Shown here: positions 44,728 to 52,504 of the stretch, piece by piece
How the letters are laid out: every line of letters begins with the position of its first letter
Position numbering within the stretch: the first letter of the stretch is position 1
Source of the DNA: an uncultured Planctomycetaceae bacterium
GTDB lineage: Bacteria; Planctomycetota; Planctomycetia; Planctomycetales; Planctomycetaceae
NCBI GenBank assembly: GCA_943787265.1
Contig: CALSLT010000031.1
Coordinates: 1 to 64,000 of the forward strand
Reading direction: 5' to 3'
DNA length: 64,000 nt
Position numbers and translations under genes: made by a program
Notes under the pieces: model-generated
Database searches by the model: none
The model's input: only the letters and a program-made list of their open reading frames with translations
Told to the model about the DNA's origin: nothing

Positions 44728-45957
44728 TCACAACTCGATGATCTTGCGGCTGTTGCCGAACTGGTCTCGTTCGATGCCGAACTTCTGAAGTATCGACAGA
44801 TAAATATCGCAGGTCGTCTCGCCCTTGCGGATCACATGTCCGCCGTGATTCGTGAATTGGCCTCCCGCGACGAACACCGGGATTTCATTCCCGTTATGAG
44901 GCCCCATTTTCTGACTCACACTGTTGTTGCCTGTGGCGACGGTGACCGTCTCATCCATCAGCGTTTTGCCAGACTCGACTTTTGTGCTGGCGAGTTTGCT
45001 GTAGAAGTCTGACAACAGCGAAAAAAACGACGAGTCATACTTCGTCAGACTGGTGCGTGCGTCCTCGGATTTGGGCACGTTGTGTGTCGTGATGTGATGA
45101 TCATTGTCGAGGCCAACCATGTAGAAATTGACGACGCGTGTGACGTCGAACGTGAAGGCCTTGTAGATCATGTCGAATGCGATACCACGCTGAATCTGAC
45201 GTGGGTTGTCCAGGAATCGCTTTTTGTCGATGTCGGTGGCGAGGAAGTCGTTCTCAAATGAAGGTGTGACAGGGAATTCGACATCCTGACGAGGCTTGCT
45301 GAGCCACTCGATCGATTTGTTGAGTTCCTGCTCCGATTCACGCAAGGCGGCGAAATACTCTTCCAGCCTCTGCCGGTCCCGGCCCGACACACGCGCCATC
45401 AGGGATTTCGCCTCTTCAAGGGAACCGTCAAGGACGCTCTTCTTATGAGCCAGCAATCGTTCCTGCGTCCGCTTGTCCGTCTTGGCGAATAGCGTTTCAA
45501 ACAGCACCCTCGTTGATTGAATCGGCATGACCGGCAGCCTGTCCCGCCACGATGCGACAATGTGGTGATGGGCGTGGCCAATGAACGTGACCACATTTCT
45601 CACGCGAGTTAGATGGCCAATGTGGTCTGCGACGATCTGGTCCAGAGAGTCCGGGTTCGTTGTGGCATTTCCGACAAAACACCTGTGGTCGTTGTGATGA
45701 TTCCCGCCGAACTTCATTTTCGAATAGAGCGTGAAATGGTCTCTGTGTTTCTTGAGAGGCTCCATGTGGTCGCTGAATACGTAGTCCGCACCATCGGTTT
45801 GCGGTAGGACGTCCGTGAAAAAACCGTAGCCCATGCTGATACAGAAAAGCCGTTTGACATCATCTTCGGCCGGGGCGGACCGATTCTGTCCGAAACTCTC
45901 CAGTGCCGGCAGGAAAAGCGTGCAGCCAGCGGATTTCAAAATATCACGACGTTTCAT
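44728..45957 (-). CDS. HXXSHH-family (DUF1552) exported protein, intact
   Basis: ATG at 45957 (MKRRDILKSAGCTLFLPALE) is chosen because it starts the RR-type signal; the frame remains open 11 codons upstream. The block KRLFCISMGYGFFTDVLP, a coiled region with YFAALRESEQELNKSIEWLS, VNFYMVGLDNDHHITTHN and a C-terminal FGIERDQFGNS block fit the family. At the namesake motif the sequence reads HHITTHN, not HxxSH, so the serine-histidine pair is absent or displaced. First gene of the two-gene - strand operon. Codon text and signal differ from the 1-18 kb copies. Confidence 0.88.
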   Translation of the reverse strand: MKRRDILKSAGCTLFLPALESFGQNRSAPAEDDVKRLFCISMGYGFFTDVLPQTDGADYVFSDHMEPLKKHRDHFTLYSKMKFGGNHHNDHRCFVGNATTNPDSLDQIVADHIGHLTRVRNVVTFIGHAHHHIVASWRDRLPVMPIQSTRVLFETLFAKTDKRTQERLLAHKKSVLDGSLEEAKSLMARVSGRDRQRLEEYFAALRESEQELNKSIEWLSKPRQDVEFPVTPSFENDFLATDIDKKRFLDNPRQIQRGIAFDMIYKAFTFDVTRVVNFYMVGLDNDHHITTHNVPKSEDARTSLTKYDSSFFSLLSDFYSKLASTKVESGKTLMDETVTVATGNNSVSQKMGPHNGNEIPVFVAGGQFTNHGGHVIRKGETTCDIYLSILQKFGIERDQFGNSRKIIEL

Positions 45958-46533
45958 AATGATTGACCTCTTATCGGTTTTTGAAAGCACAATGGCCGTC
46001 TGGTGATGTGTTGATCAGTCGATCATGATGCGATCAACGCCCCGTCGCAAGCTCCGCACATGGGGAACTTACAATGAGTTTCCCGCGGTGAATTCTATTG
46101 GTCATCATTCTCGTCAGCCAAGGGGGACATGCTTAACGGTAGAACGCGTGGTGACTGGGTGGACTTGAAACGACAGCGGCAGAACGGCGAAACCGATCCG
46201 TTCATTCATTCGGAATTTCCCTCCCGTTAAGCGGTGGGTAACACGCCCCGCTGACTTATTTCCTATCGCGGTGTCCCTCCGGTTCGGCAGAGCGGTGTTG
46301 TTTTGCTCCTGGTTCGACAACGCTTCACAAAGTTCCTGATTTTCAGGGGCTTTATTTCTACCAGGCTGAAGCGTTCAGACGCCGGTTCCAAATTGCGGCA
46401 GTGATCGCGACCGCCGCGTTTAACGACAGGGCCGGGAACCGGTAGAAGCCATCCCGTTACCTGGACTACTGAATGATCCCTGAAGTATTCGTCCTTCGCC
46501 AGCAGTGTGCTCAACTTGATTCAAGCTTGCCCC

Positions 46534-46565
46534 TGCTTCGTGCACTCGGTTTGCGCGACCGACGC
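46534..46565. repeat. 32-bp dispersed repeat, copy B
   Basis: Second copy of the repeat at 41838-41869, same orientation, three mismatches. Confidence 0.65.
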
Positions 46566-46623
46566 AGTTTGAGGGCGACGGTGAGACGCGAATTTTGGCA
46601 AGAACGAGGTGACGTTGCAGGTC

Positions 46624-46652
46624 AGAGCAGCGGACCGTCAATCCGCTGCTCT
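46624..46652. repeat. 11-bp perfect inverted repeat
   Basis: AGAGCAGCGGA and TCCGCTGCTCT are separated by seven bases. No U-tract follows, so it is more likely a protein-binding or recombination site, or a REP, than a terminator. Confidence 0.5.
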
Positions 46653-46788
46653 TGAACTTGTTTGGCACTGAATCGTCGAGGTCTGTGGGGATGCGACGCC
46701 CACGGCTTACCGACCAGTGTTTCGTTTCGGCTGAATTCTGTACCGCGTTGAGTACCGTGTTACGCCATCGCGGCTCCGCGCATAAACA

Positions 46789-46829
46789 GAGCCAGTCGAC
46801 TTCCTGATTCGACTGGCTCCGTTTTCTTT
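46789..46829. terminator. terminator-like hairpin
   Basis: The stem GAGCCAGTCGA (46789-46799) pairs perfectly with TCGACTGGCTC (46809-46819) and is followed on the + strand by cgttttcttt. On the - strand it directly follows the 35-codon gene, with a weaker T-run, and could end that transcript. Confidence 0.6.
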
Positions 46830-46843
46830 GACTCACTTGCGAG

Positions 46844-46951
46844 TCACTTCTTTGCAGGCTCTGCGTCCTGCGACTTTGCGGCATCAGTAGCTGGGATTGG
46901 CTTCTCTGTGCCCTTTGATCCGTGGGTCTTGTTTCCACCTCCGTTTGTCAT
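46844..46951 (-). CDS. 35-residue hydrophilic peptide
   Basis: A short frame with a good Shine-Dalgarno (AAGGA about ten bases before the ATG at 46951), ending TGA at 46844. The product starts MTNGGGNKTHGSKGTEKP and ends AKSQDAEPAKK: highly polar, glycine/lysine-rich, with no cysteine and no membrane segment. A hairpin follows immediately. It is divergent from the XRE gene at 47060, sharing about 108 bp of promoter space, so the XRE protein may regulate it. Function unknown. Confidence 0.5.
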   Translation of the reverse strand: MTNGGGNKTHGSKGTEKPIPATDAAKSQDAEPAKK

Positions 46952-47059
46952 GGCTCTGTCCTTACATTTGGGGGCAATTGGTGGCGACCGAATGTAGTCG
47001 ATCGTCGGTCACTCTGTCGTCTGTAGCGTAATCGTCTGCACGCGAGGAATCTACCCCGC

Positions 47060-47299
47060 ATGAGCAGAATCGAAGAACTATTTGGAGCTGTGATTCGCCG
47101 TCGCAGGGAACGTCAAGGTTTCTCTCAGGAAGAGTTTGCGGCTGCGGCTGGCGTTCATCGCACGTACATGAGTTCGATCGAGCGTGGAAAGGTTCAGGTC
47201 AGCATTGCGGTTGCGCAGAAGCTTGCTGATGCACTCGAAGTTCCACTTAGTCGTGTCTGGAAAGAGATCGAAACCGCTCGTCAATCCAGTACGGATTGA
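47060..47299 (+). CDS. XRE-family (Cro/CI-type) transcriptional regulator
   Basis: A 79-residue single-domain repressor-type protein. The helix-turn-helix is clear: GAVIRRRRERQGFSQEEFAA followed by AGVHRTYMSSIERGKVQVSI and AQKLADALEVPLSRVWKEIE. It resembles controller proteins of restriction systems and phage-like repressors. Its last 53 bases overlap, convergently, the end of the membrane protein gene. It probably controls the divergent peptide gene or the par/rep operon. Confidence 0.85.
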   Translation: MSRIEELFGAVIRRRRERQGFSQEEFAAAAGVHRTYMSSIERGKVQVSIAVAQKLADALEVPLSRVWKEIETARQSSTD

Positions 47300-47834
47300 T
47301 ACCGAGCGATTTTTGCCTCGATGCAGCCATTAACTGATTCAATCGGCCATAGTATTTGCGAAGGTTGTCTCGACTTCCGAAGAACAGCACGCCCAGAAGC
47401 AGGTAAATCGCGAGATCCGTGGTGACTGTCAATTTGGCATCAGGCGAGACGATTCGACGCAATGGATACGCGAACACCAGAGCGGTCAACGAATTGGCGT
47501 GAAAGAGATAGAAGTCGTAGTGCAGTGTCGTCAGACGATCGTACCCAGAACGGATCTCGTGGAAGCTGGAGAAATCCCAATCCCCTCGTTTCAAACCAGT
47601 GCTGTGGTGAATCGAGTCGACCAGAATCCATCGGACCGTACTCGTTAAGACTCCAACGCCGAGCGAAACGATCGTGATATAGAGGAATCCGGCAATTGAA
47701 GGTTGAGTGTCTGGTGCCTGTACGAGAAGTGCTGCCAGAGTCGGACTGACGCCGCTGACTCCCCATACGGCAATCAATCCTGGAATCAAATAAGCGATAG
47801 CGATGCCGAAGTTGTTGCCGTTCAGATCTCGCAT
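47247..47834 (-). CDS. four-helix membrane protein, unknown
   Basis: A 195-residue protein with hydrophobic segments at about 12-30 (AIAYLIPGLIAVWGVSGVSP), 47-70 (GFLYITIVSLGVGVLTSTV), 110-125 and 140-155 (DLAIYLLLGVLFFGSRDNL). The last 40 residues are basic. No family recognised. Its 3' end overlaps the XRE gene by 53 bp tail to tail, so expression of the two could interfere. The start lies close to the parB 3' end, so it could be the last gene of a rep-par transcript. Confidence 0.65.
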   Translation of the reverse strand: MRDLNGNNFGIAIAYLIPGLIAVWGVSGVSPTLAALLVQAPDTQPSIAGFLYITIVSLGVGVLTSTVRWILVDSIHHSTGLKRGDWDFSSFHEIRSGYDRLTTLHYDFYLFHANSLTALVFAYPLRRIVSPDAKLTVTTDLAIYLLLGVLFFGSRDNLRKYYGRLNQLMAASRQKSLGINPYWIDERFRSLSRHD

Positions 47835-47927
47835 CTATCGGGTAGTTGATCATGAATTTTCTGCGAGCGCAAGCAACTGCGTACCGAAATTCAAAACCAG
47901 CGTTCGCATGCAGGATACTCAGGACAA

Positions 47928-48840
47928 CTACAGACCAACCTGTTCGGCCAGTTCTGTGACGGCGGCAGCGATGTCTTCATCGCTGACATGCTGTTTCTGA
48001 AATGTCATCAGCACGTCGGCTTTCGCTGTTTTGAAACGTCTTTGTCGAGACTGGATGCCACGCTGACGGCTGACGGTCGGCTTCTCCTTGTGCGAGGCCG
48101 CTCTTGTGATCTGTTCTGTTCGATCGGCAGTCAGGTTCTCGCGAACAATGCGGCCAGCCAGTTCTGGTTGGTCTTCAGGAGCAATCCTCGAAAGCGAATA
48201 AAGGTGACGACGGGAAAGCAGGTTTCCTGAGTCACCGCGAGCCAGTTCCTGAACCTCAGGAACAAACCTTGTCGTGTAGAGCCAGGAACTTGCTGATCTC
48301 CGCCTTGGATTTCCCGGTGACTTGAGCAATCTCCGTTTGTGACAGTCCAAATTCGTCGCGGAGTCGAGAGAGGGGCGTCTGCGGTTTCATAGGGACGCAG
48401 GTTCACTGCGCTGCCAGTTGTGCACGATCTGATCGATCAGTACGTCACGACCATCACCCGCTTGGATCCAGCAGGGAAGTTCTTCCAGCTTCAGACGAGT
48501 CGCCGCTTCAAATCGCCGTCCACCGTCGATGATCATGTAGAGACTGTCCTGTTGGCTCCAGCGGACGGTCAGCGGCTGCTTGATGCCTCGTGCTTCAATG
48601 GACCGTTTCAACTCCGTGAGTTCCCGTTCGTCGAACTGGCGTCGTGGCTGATTCGGATTCCGACATGAGTCGGTCTCGCCGAATCAGGAACGTCCCCGTG
48701 AGGCGACGACGCCCCGATGGGTCGGATGGGACAGCCGAGTTGTCGGATTCAAGTGACAGCGTCGACTGACTTTCGAATGCCGATGCCGCGGCGTTCTGTG
48801 CGGCTTCGGCGGAGCCTTTGGATACGGGCTTCGAGTTCAT
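47928..48840 (-). CDS. parB: ParB-family partition protein, frameshifted
   Basis: The start is taken as ATG 48840 (or 48870), overlapping the parA 3' end in another frame. A polar leader (NSKPVSKGSAEAAQNAAASA) leads to a shifted frame carrying NPNQPRRQFDERELTELKRS, the ParB N-terminal box, then DGGRRFEAATRLKLEELPCW. A further shift near 48400 gives an HTH region (FGLSQTEIAQVTGKSKAEIS). The last frame (PEDQPELAGRIVRENL) ends EDIAAAVTELAEQVGL at 47928. It would bind parS sites and load on plasmid DNA to direct ParA. No parS was recognised. Confidence 0.75.
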
Positions 48841-49623
48841 CGAAGAACTGGCGGGCGATTGCGCTGGCATGAGAAGAAGGGGAATGAAGTACGATGGGAA
48901 TACGATCGGTGACGGATTGTTCGAAGGCCGCAAGGTCAGCGATGACCGTTTCAAAAGCGTCGTCGCCGAAATGACGACGAAGTTCCTGCAGGTAGTTCTT
49001 CTGGTACTTGCGAACCTTTTTGAATCGTGACGCGACATAACCGAGCAACTGCAACTGACTGTTGAACTGTCTGCTGACATGGTCAAACGCCTGACGCACG
49101 TGCTGTGTTCCGAGTGCTCCCCAGTCCGCCGCTTCCAGGGCACGATGAGAAAGTCCGAAGCACACAACGCCGCGTAGGTGATCAGAGAAATGTCAGCCGG
49201 GCAGTCGAGCAGGATGTAGTCGTAAAAGGGAGCGATCTCCGAAAGTGGATCGACCAGCGTGAGTTGAAGTCCTGTCTGTTCCCATTCCCTGGGGTCGGTC
49301 AGGTTGAATCGTTCATTGAGAAGTCACAGGGAATGCAGTCGATGTTTTCGTAAGCCGTCCTGCGAATCAGTCGGTTGATCTCAGGCTCCAGAGCCGGATT
49401 GAAGAAAAGTATCCGTTCCGGCTTCCGCCGGTGCATTCCCGAGCAGCGTCGTCGAGATGTTCCCCTGTTTGTCGAGATCAAGAATCAGGCAGCGTTTGCC
49501 ACGTTCCTGGCAGACTCCGGCAATCAGCCAGCAGAGGTGCGTTTTCCCGACTCCGCCTTTCAGATTGAGTGAAGTGAGAATCGTGGCCTGACGGGTGCGT
49601 TTTCTGTTCTGACACACGGTCAC
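48749..49623 (-). CDS. parA: ParA-family partition ATPase, frameshifted
   Basis: ATG at 49623. The deviant Walker A motif is LNLKGGVGKTHLCWLIAG and is followed by CLILDLDKQGNISTTLLGN. The frame shifts near 49440, 49290 and 49165. Downstream text includes LFFNPALEPEINRLIRRTAY, then a Walker B-like YDYILLDCPADI in a third frame, and GYVASRFKKVRKYQKNYLQE near the C-terminus. It segregates low-copy replicons together with ParB. It is upstream of parB and downstream of rep on the same strand, the usual rep-parA-parB order of a low-copy plasmid. Confidence 0.78.
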
Positions 49624-49792
49624 ATTACCACGCCTGGTGATGCGCCAGAGTCATGCGCGAGTCGGACTCCGCCATCGACTGTGCGAGGTTCGAAGTTCCG
49701 CAGCACGAAGCGAGAAAAGCCACCGAGTTTCCCGGGGAAACTTTCCGTTGACGAATGCGAAGATCACCGTGCGGCGCGCAACTTCAAGTCGT

Positions 49793-50427
49793 TCAGTTAT
49801 GACCAGACACGATACTCACGCCGCCCGAACGGAGGTCCTGTTCGAGTGCCTGCAGCTGGCCAAGTTCGACCAGACGATCTCCGAACTGCTGAGCGTCCAT
49901 CTTTCGTCGCACGAATTCATCCGCCGAGTCGTAGGCAAGTCGATCGAGTCTTCGCTGCTCTGTCTTCTGACAGCTCCGCCCAGCGACGACGCAGCTCGAG
50001 TTTTCTTCTGACGTTCCGTTGTCGAGAGCTCCGACGCCTGTTTCTGTTGTCGCATCTTTGCTCCATTGTTGGCGCTTGCACGATTTCTTTTCTTCCTGTG
50101 CAGCACGAGCCCAGTAGCTGCGCGTCGCTCCGAAGTTCTGTGCGTCCGGAAACGTCTGCTTCAGCAGCTTCACCACGAGCGGCAGGAGCCGCTCAATTTG
50201 CCCTTGCCGTACTGTTTCGATGACTTCCTGCGCCAGGACAAGTTCTTTCGCTCCTGGACGAATGTCGGGGGCTCGTGTCCAGCACGATAGAATTCAGCGA
50301 TCAATTGCTTCGCGGATCAGTCATCTGGCTTTGAGTCGATTCGGACCTGCTGCGTGGGCTACCGGCGGCTTCTCACGTTACGTGCGGGCGATTCAGCCGC
50401 GATCAACCGGACGGCTGGTGTAATCGC
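49793..50427 (-). CDS. probable C-terminal continuation of the replication initiator
   Basis: Coding-like text in shifting frames begins near 50427 (VMLAITPAVRLIAAESPARN) and continues through EFYRAGHEPPTFVQERK and LAQEVIETVRQGQIERLLPL to VKLLKQTFPDAQNFGATRSY. The last frame ends at 49793 (RLVELGQLQALEQDLRSGGV). Such tails follow the winged-helix domains in plasmid replication initiators, so I think this and 50471-51337 were one gene interrupted by indels. It could instead be a separate small protein. Confidence 0.45.
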
Positions 50428-50470
50428 GAGCATGACCTGATTGGTTGAGCCGCGTTCCCAGTTGAACGAT

Positions 50471-51337
50471 TCAATCAGTTGCTGCCGCTGGAGGACAGAC
50501 CAACGCTGGTTCCAGTTGCTGTCGAATCTGCGATAAGTGCAGCAGTGGTTTGACCGGCAAAAACTGAGCGAGTTTCTGGTAGCTGATCCGGAACACCGGA
50601 ATACGTTTGGAAAAATTCCACGTCAGGTACTCATACAGTCGACTGGCGATGCGGGATTCATTGTTGAGGAACTGCCACAGTTCATAATTGATCGGGCCAC
50701 AATACTGGCTGTTGAGATTGGCGAGGTACCAGTCCGACAGCCACAGGTGATTCGTGTCGGCGATCTGGCCATCGGGAAGAGTGTCGTCGATGAAGACATA
50801 CCGTTCGTAAAGGTGCCACGCACTACTCTGCTTCCGCAATGGATTCGTCTGTTGTTCCGAATGCTGCAGAGAGTAACGCGTGCGGATTAAGGCTCCATGC
50901 GTCGCTTCAATGGCCTCTTTCATTTGCTGGATGCTGCGTCCACTGCAGCTTTTGAGGCCCAGTCGTTTAGCGAGATCGTACCAGCTCCACTTGATCGGAT
51001 TCCGAAACGGCGGAAATCCCTGTTCCTGCTGCATCTTCGAGAGCAGAGCAAAGTGGATCCGTCGTGATAACGGGCCGGGGAACGAGCAGTCGCTGTTTCG
51101 CGAGATACGAACGGTGACTTCGTGGCGTTCGCTGCAAATGAAGCGCGTTGCGGTACAGGTAACGCCCGTGTGTGATTTCAGATCGTGCGTATCCAGTGAG
51201 AAGAATGGAAACTGCAGGAAATTGGCTTCCATACGGACGATTTCAGCTGGCGTCGCCGCTGAACGACCTCCAGGTGACTTCACATCGCCGAGCGATGTTT
51301 GCGGGTTTGGCTGTGAATTGGTCGGCGGTTCAGTCAT
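50471..51337 (-). CDS. plasmid replication initiator (RepA-like, winged-helix)
   Basis: ATG 51337 (MTEPPTNSQPN) is preferred; the frame is open to an ATG at 51412 that lies inside the upstream dyad. The core reads LSRRIHFALLSKMQQEQGFP, WSWYDLAKRLGLKSCSGRSI, QQMKEAIEATHGALIRTRYS and LNNESRIASRLYEYLTWNFS, consistent with the tandem winged-helix initiators that bind iterons. The frame ends artificially at 50471 soon after LHLSQIRQQLEP. Its origin is probably the iteron array at 51485-51572, 150 bp upstream. Confidence 0.75.
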   Translation of the reverse strand: MTEPPTNSQPNPQTSLGDVKSPGGRSAATPAEIVRMEANFLQFPFFSLDTHDLKSHTGVTCTATRFICSERHEVTVRISRNSDCSFPGPLSRRIHFALLSKMQQEQGFPPFRNPIKWSWYDLAKRLGLKSCSGRSIQQMKEAIEATHGALIRTRYSLQHSEQQTNPLRKQSSAWHLYERYVFIDDTLPDGQIADTNHLWLSDWYLANLNSQYCGPINYELWQFLNNESRIASRLYEYLTWNFSKRIPVFRISYQKLAQFLPVKPLLHLSQIRQQLEPALVCPPAAATD

Positions 51338-51370
51338 GTATCTGGCAACGGGACGTGCGCAGCTTACACG

Positions 51371-51421
51371 CGTGACACGATGGCGCAAGTGGTTAGACCA
51401 TGGTCGAGACATCGTGTCACG
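51371..51421. promoter_or_regulatory. inverted repeat operator-like site at the rep 5' end
   Basis: CGTGACACGATG (51371-51382) and CATCGTGTCACG (51410-51421) are perfect 12-bp complements with a 27-bp spacer. It lies between the iterons and the likely rep start. The half-site shares the TCGTG core with the iterons, as expected where an initiator represses its own gene by binding a dyad version of the iteron. That role is inferred. Confidence 0.65.
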
Positions 51422-51484
51422 TGAAATTGGCCCATGGCCCGTGTCATGCAGATCGCCGAGGCATCGTGCTTCAACTGAAATTCC

Positions 51485-51572
51485 TCGTGCTTCGTCATAA
51501 GGATTCTCGTGTCTGGTCTTAAGTCGACACGTGCCTGGTCTTAACGATCCTCGTGCTTCGTCTTAAGTCGTC
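51485..51572. repeat. four 22-bp iterons (candidate replication origin)
   Basis: Units start at 51485, 51507, 51529 and 51551, exactly 22 bp apart. Each has a TCGTG-type start (ACGTG in the third) and the core GTCTTAA at the middle (GTCATAA in the first). A weaker TCGTGCTTC unit at 51464 and TCGTGTCAC at 51412 are out of phase. Two helical turns per unit fit co-operative binding of a Rep protein on one DNA face. No CRISPR-like spacer is present since the repeats are contiguous. Confidence 0.8.
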
Positions 51573-51806
51573 GAATTGAAAAGCGGCTTGAGGAATGCCA
51601 TGAATCGAGCACCCCGCAGGGAGCACCCAAGTGTCGAACTACCTCAGCCCCAGGTCGAACAACGGGGTAAAACACCCGATGTTGGTGACGTCTGAAGAGC
51701 TTTACGCCGAACAGTGGAAGAAGTATCCGGACGAGACGGCCGCATAACTGAAGGTTGAAACAATCAGTTTTGCAGTGCGTGCATCCACCCGACGGAAACG
51801 ACGTCA

Positions 51807-52391
51807 TTGATCAACTTGAGCGAGATCGACTTTGAGGCACTTCAAGAGCACTTCAAGAAGGGGCGAAAGCGAACTGAAGCTGAAAAACTCAAGCGACTGG
51901 TCAGCGACAAACTCCACAGCATGGTTCAGGCAAATAAAACCCGCACGGACCTGATGGAGAAGTTCAAGAAGCTGATCGAAGAGTACAACAAGGGCATGGA
52001 CGTTGAAGGCTTCTTTGCCAAGCTGACCGACTTCGTCAAAGAACTCAGTGCGGAAGAACAACGTGGCGTGGCCGAGCAATTGTCAGAGGAAGAACTCGCC
52101 TTGTTCGACATACTGACCAAGCCTGAGTTCGACATGACCGACGCCGAAAAAGTGGAAGTCAAAAAGGTCGCTCGAATGCTGCTTCAGAACTTGAAGGAAG
52201 CGAAGCTGGTCCTCGACTGGCGAAAGAAGCAACGCACCCGAGCAGGCGTCTACACCACGGTGAAGAACATCCTCGACGAACTTCCCCGAGCCTACACGCC
52301 CGAGCTGTACCAGCAGAAGTGCGACACCGTGTACCAGCACGTCTACGACAGCTACCAGGGTGAAGGCCGGAGCATCTACGCGACTGGGTGA
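51807..52391 (+). pseudogene. hsdR: type I restriction HsdR C-terminal domain fragment
   Basis: About 194 codons matching the C-terminal helical domain of type I restriction R subunits: INLSEIDFEALQEHFKKGRK, MVQANKTRTDLMEKFKKLIE, LSEEELALFDILTKPEFDMT, LVLDWRKKQRTRAGV and YQQKCDTVYQHVYDSY. The nuclease and helicase motor parts are missing, and no hsdM or hsdS lies nearby. The first codon is TTG inside a continuing frame, so this is most likely a cut-off end of a gene that was here before. It has no frameshift. The stretch 51573-51806 before it holds nothing that I can support. Confidence 0.8.
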
Positions 52392-52504
52392 CATGGAATC
52401 AAAACGCGGACTTCAGGAAAGTCAGGACAAACACTTGAGTCTGTGTCGAGCATGCCAGCAAAGAGTTCATTATGCTGATCGACCAATCACGTGGGGTACT
52501 AGGA

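Larger units (their letters stand above)
45958..46843. other. gene-poor boundary region
   Basis: No open frame here looks coding. Supported structures are the 32-bp repeat (46534), an 11-bp perfect inverted repeat (46624-46652) and a terminator-like hairpin (46789). It separates the PSCyt operon from the plasmid-like element, and one end of that element may lie in it. Confidence 0.4.

Noticed and set aside
46114..46938. Several overlapping - strand open frames of 60-170 codons
   Set aside because: No start signals, unusual composition and mutual overlap; they cover repeats and boundary DNA.
51484..51572. CRISPR array
   Set aside because: The 22-bp units are contiguous with no spacers and lie upstream of rep, so they are iterons.
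51679..51747. 22-codon frame MLVTSEELYAEQWKKYP
   Set aside because: Looks protein-like but has no clear ribosome site and is too short to support; perhaps part of the DNA that preceded the HsdR fragment.
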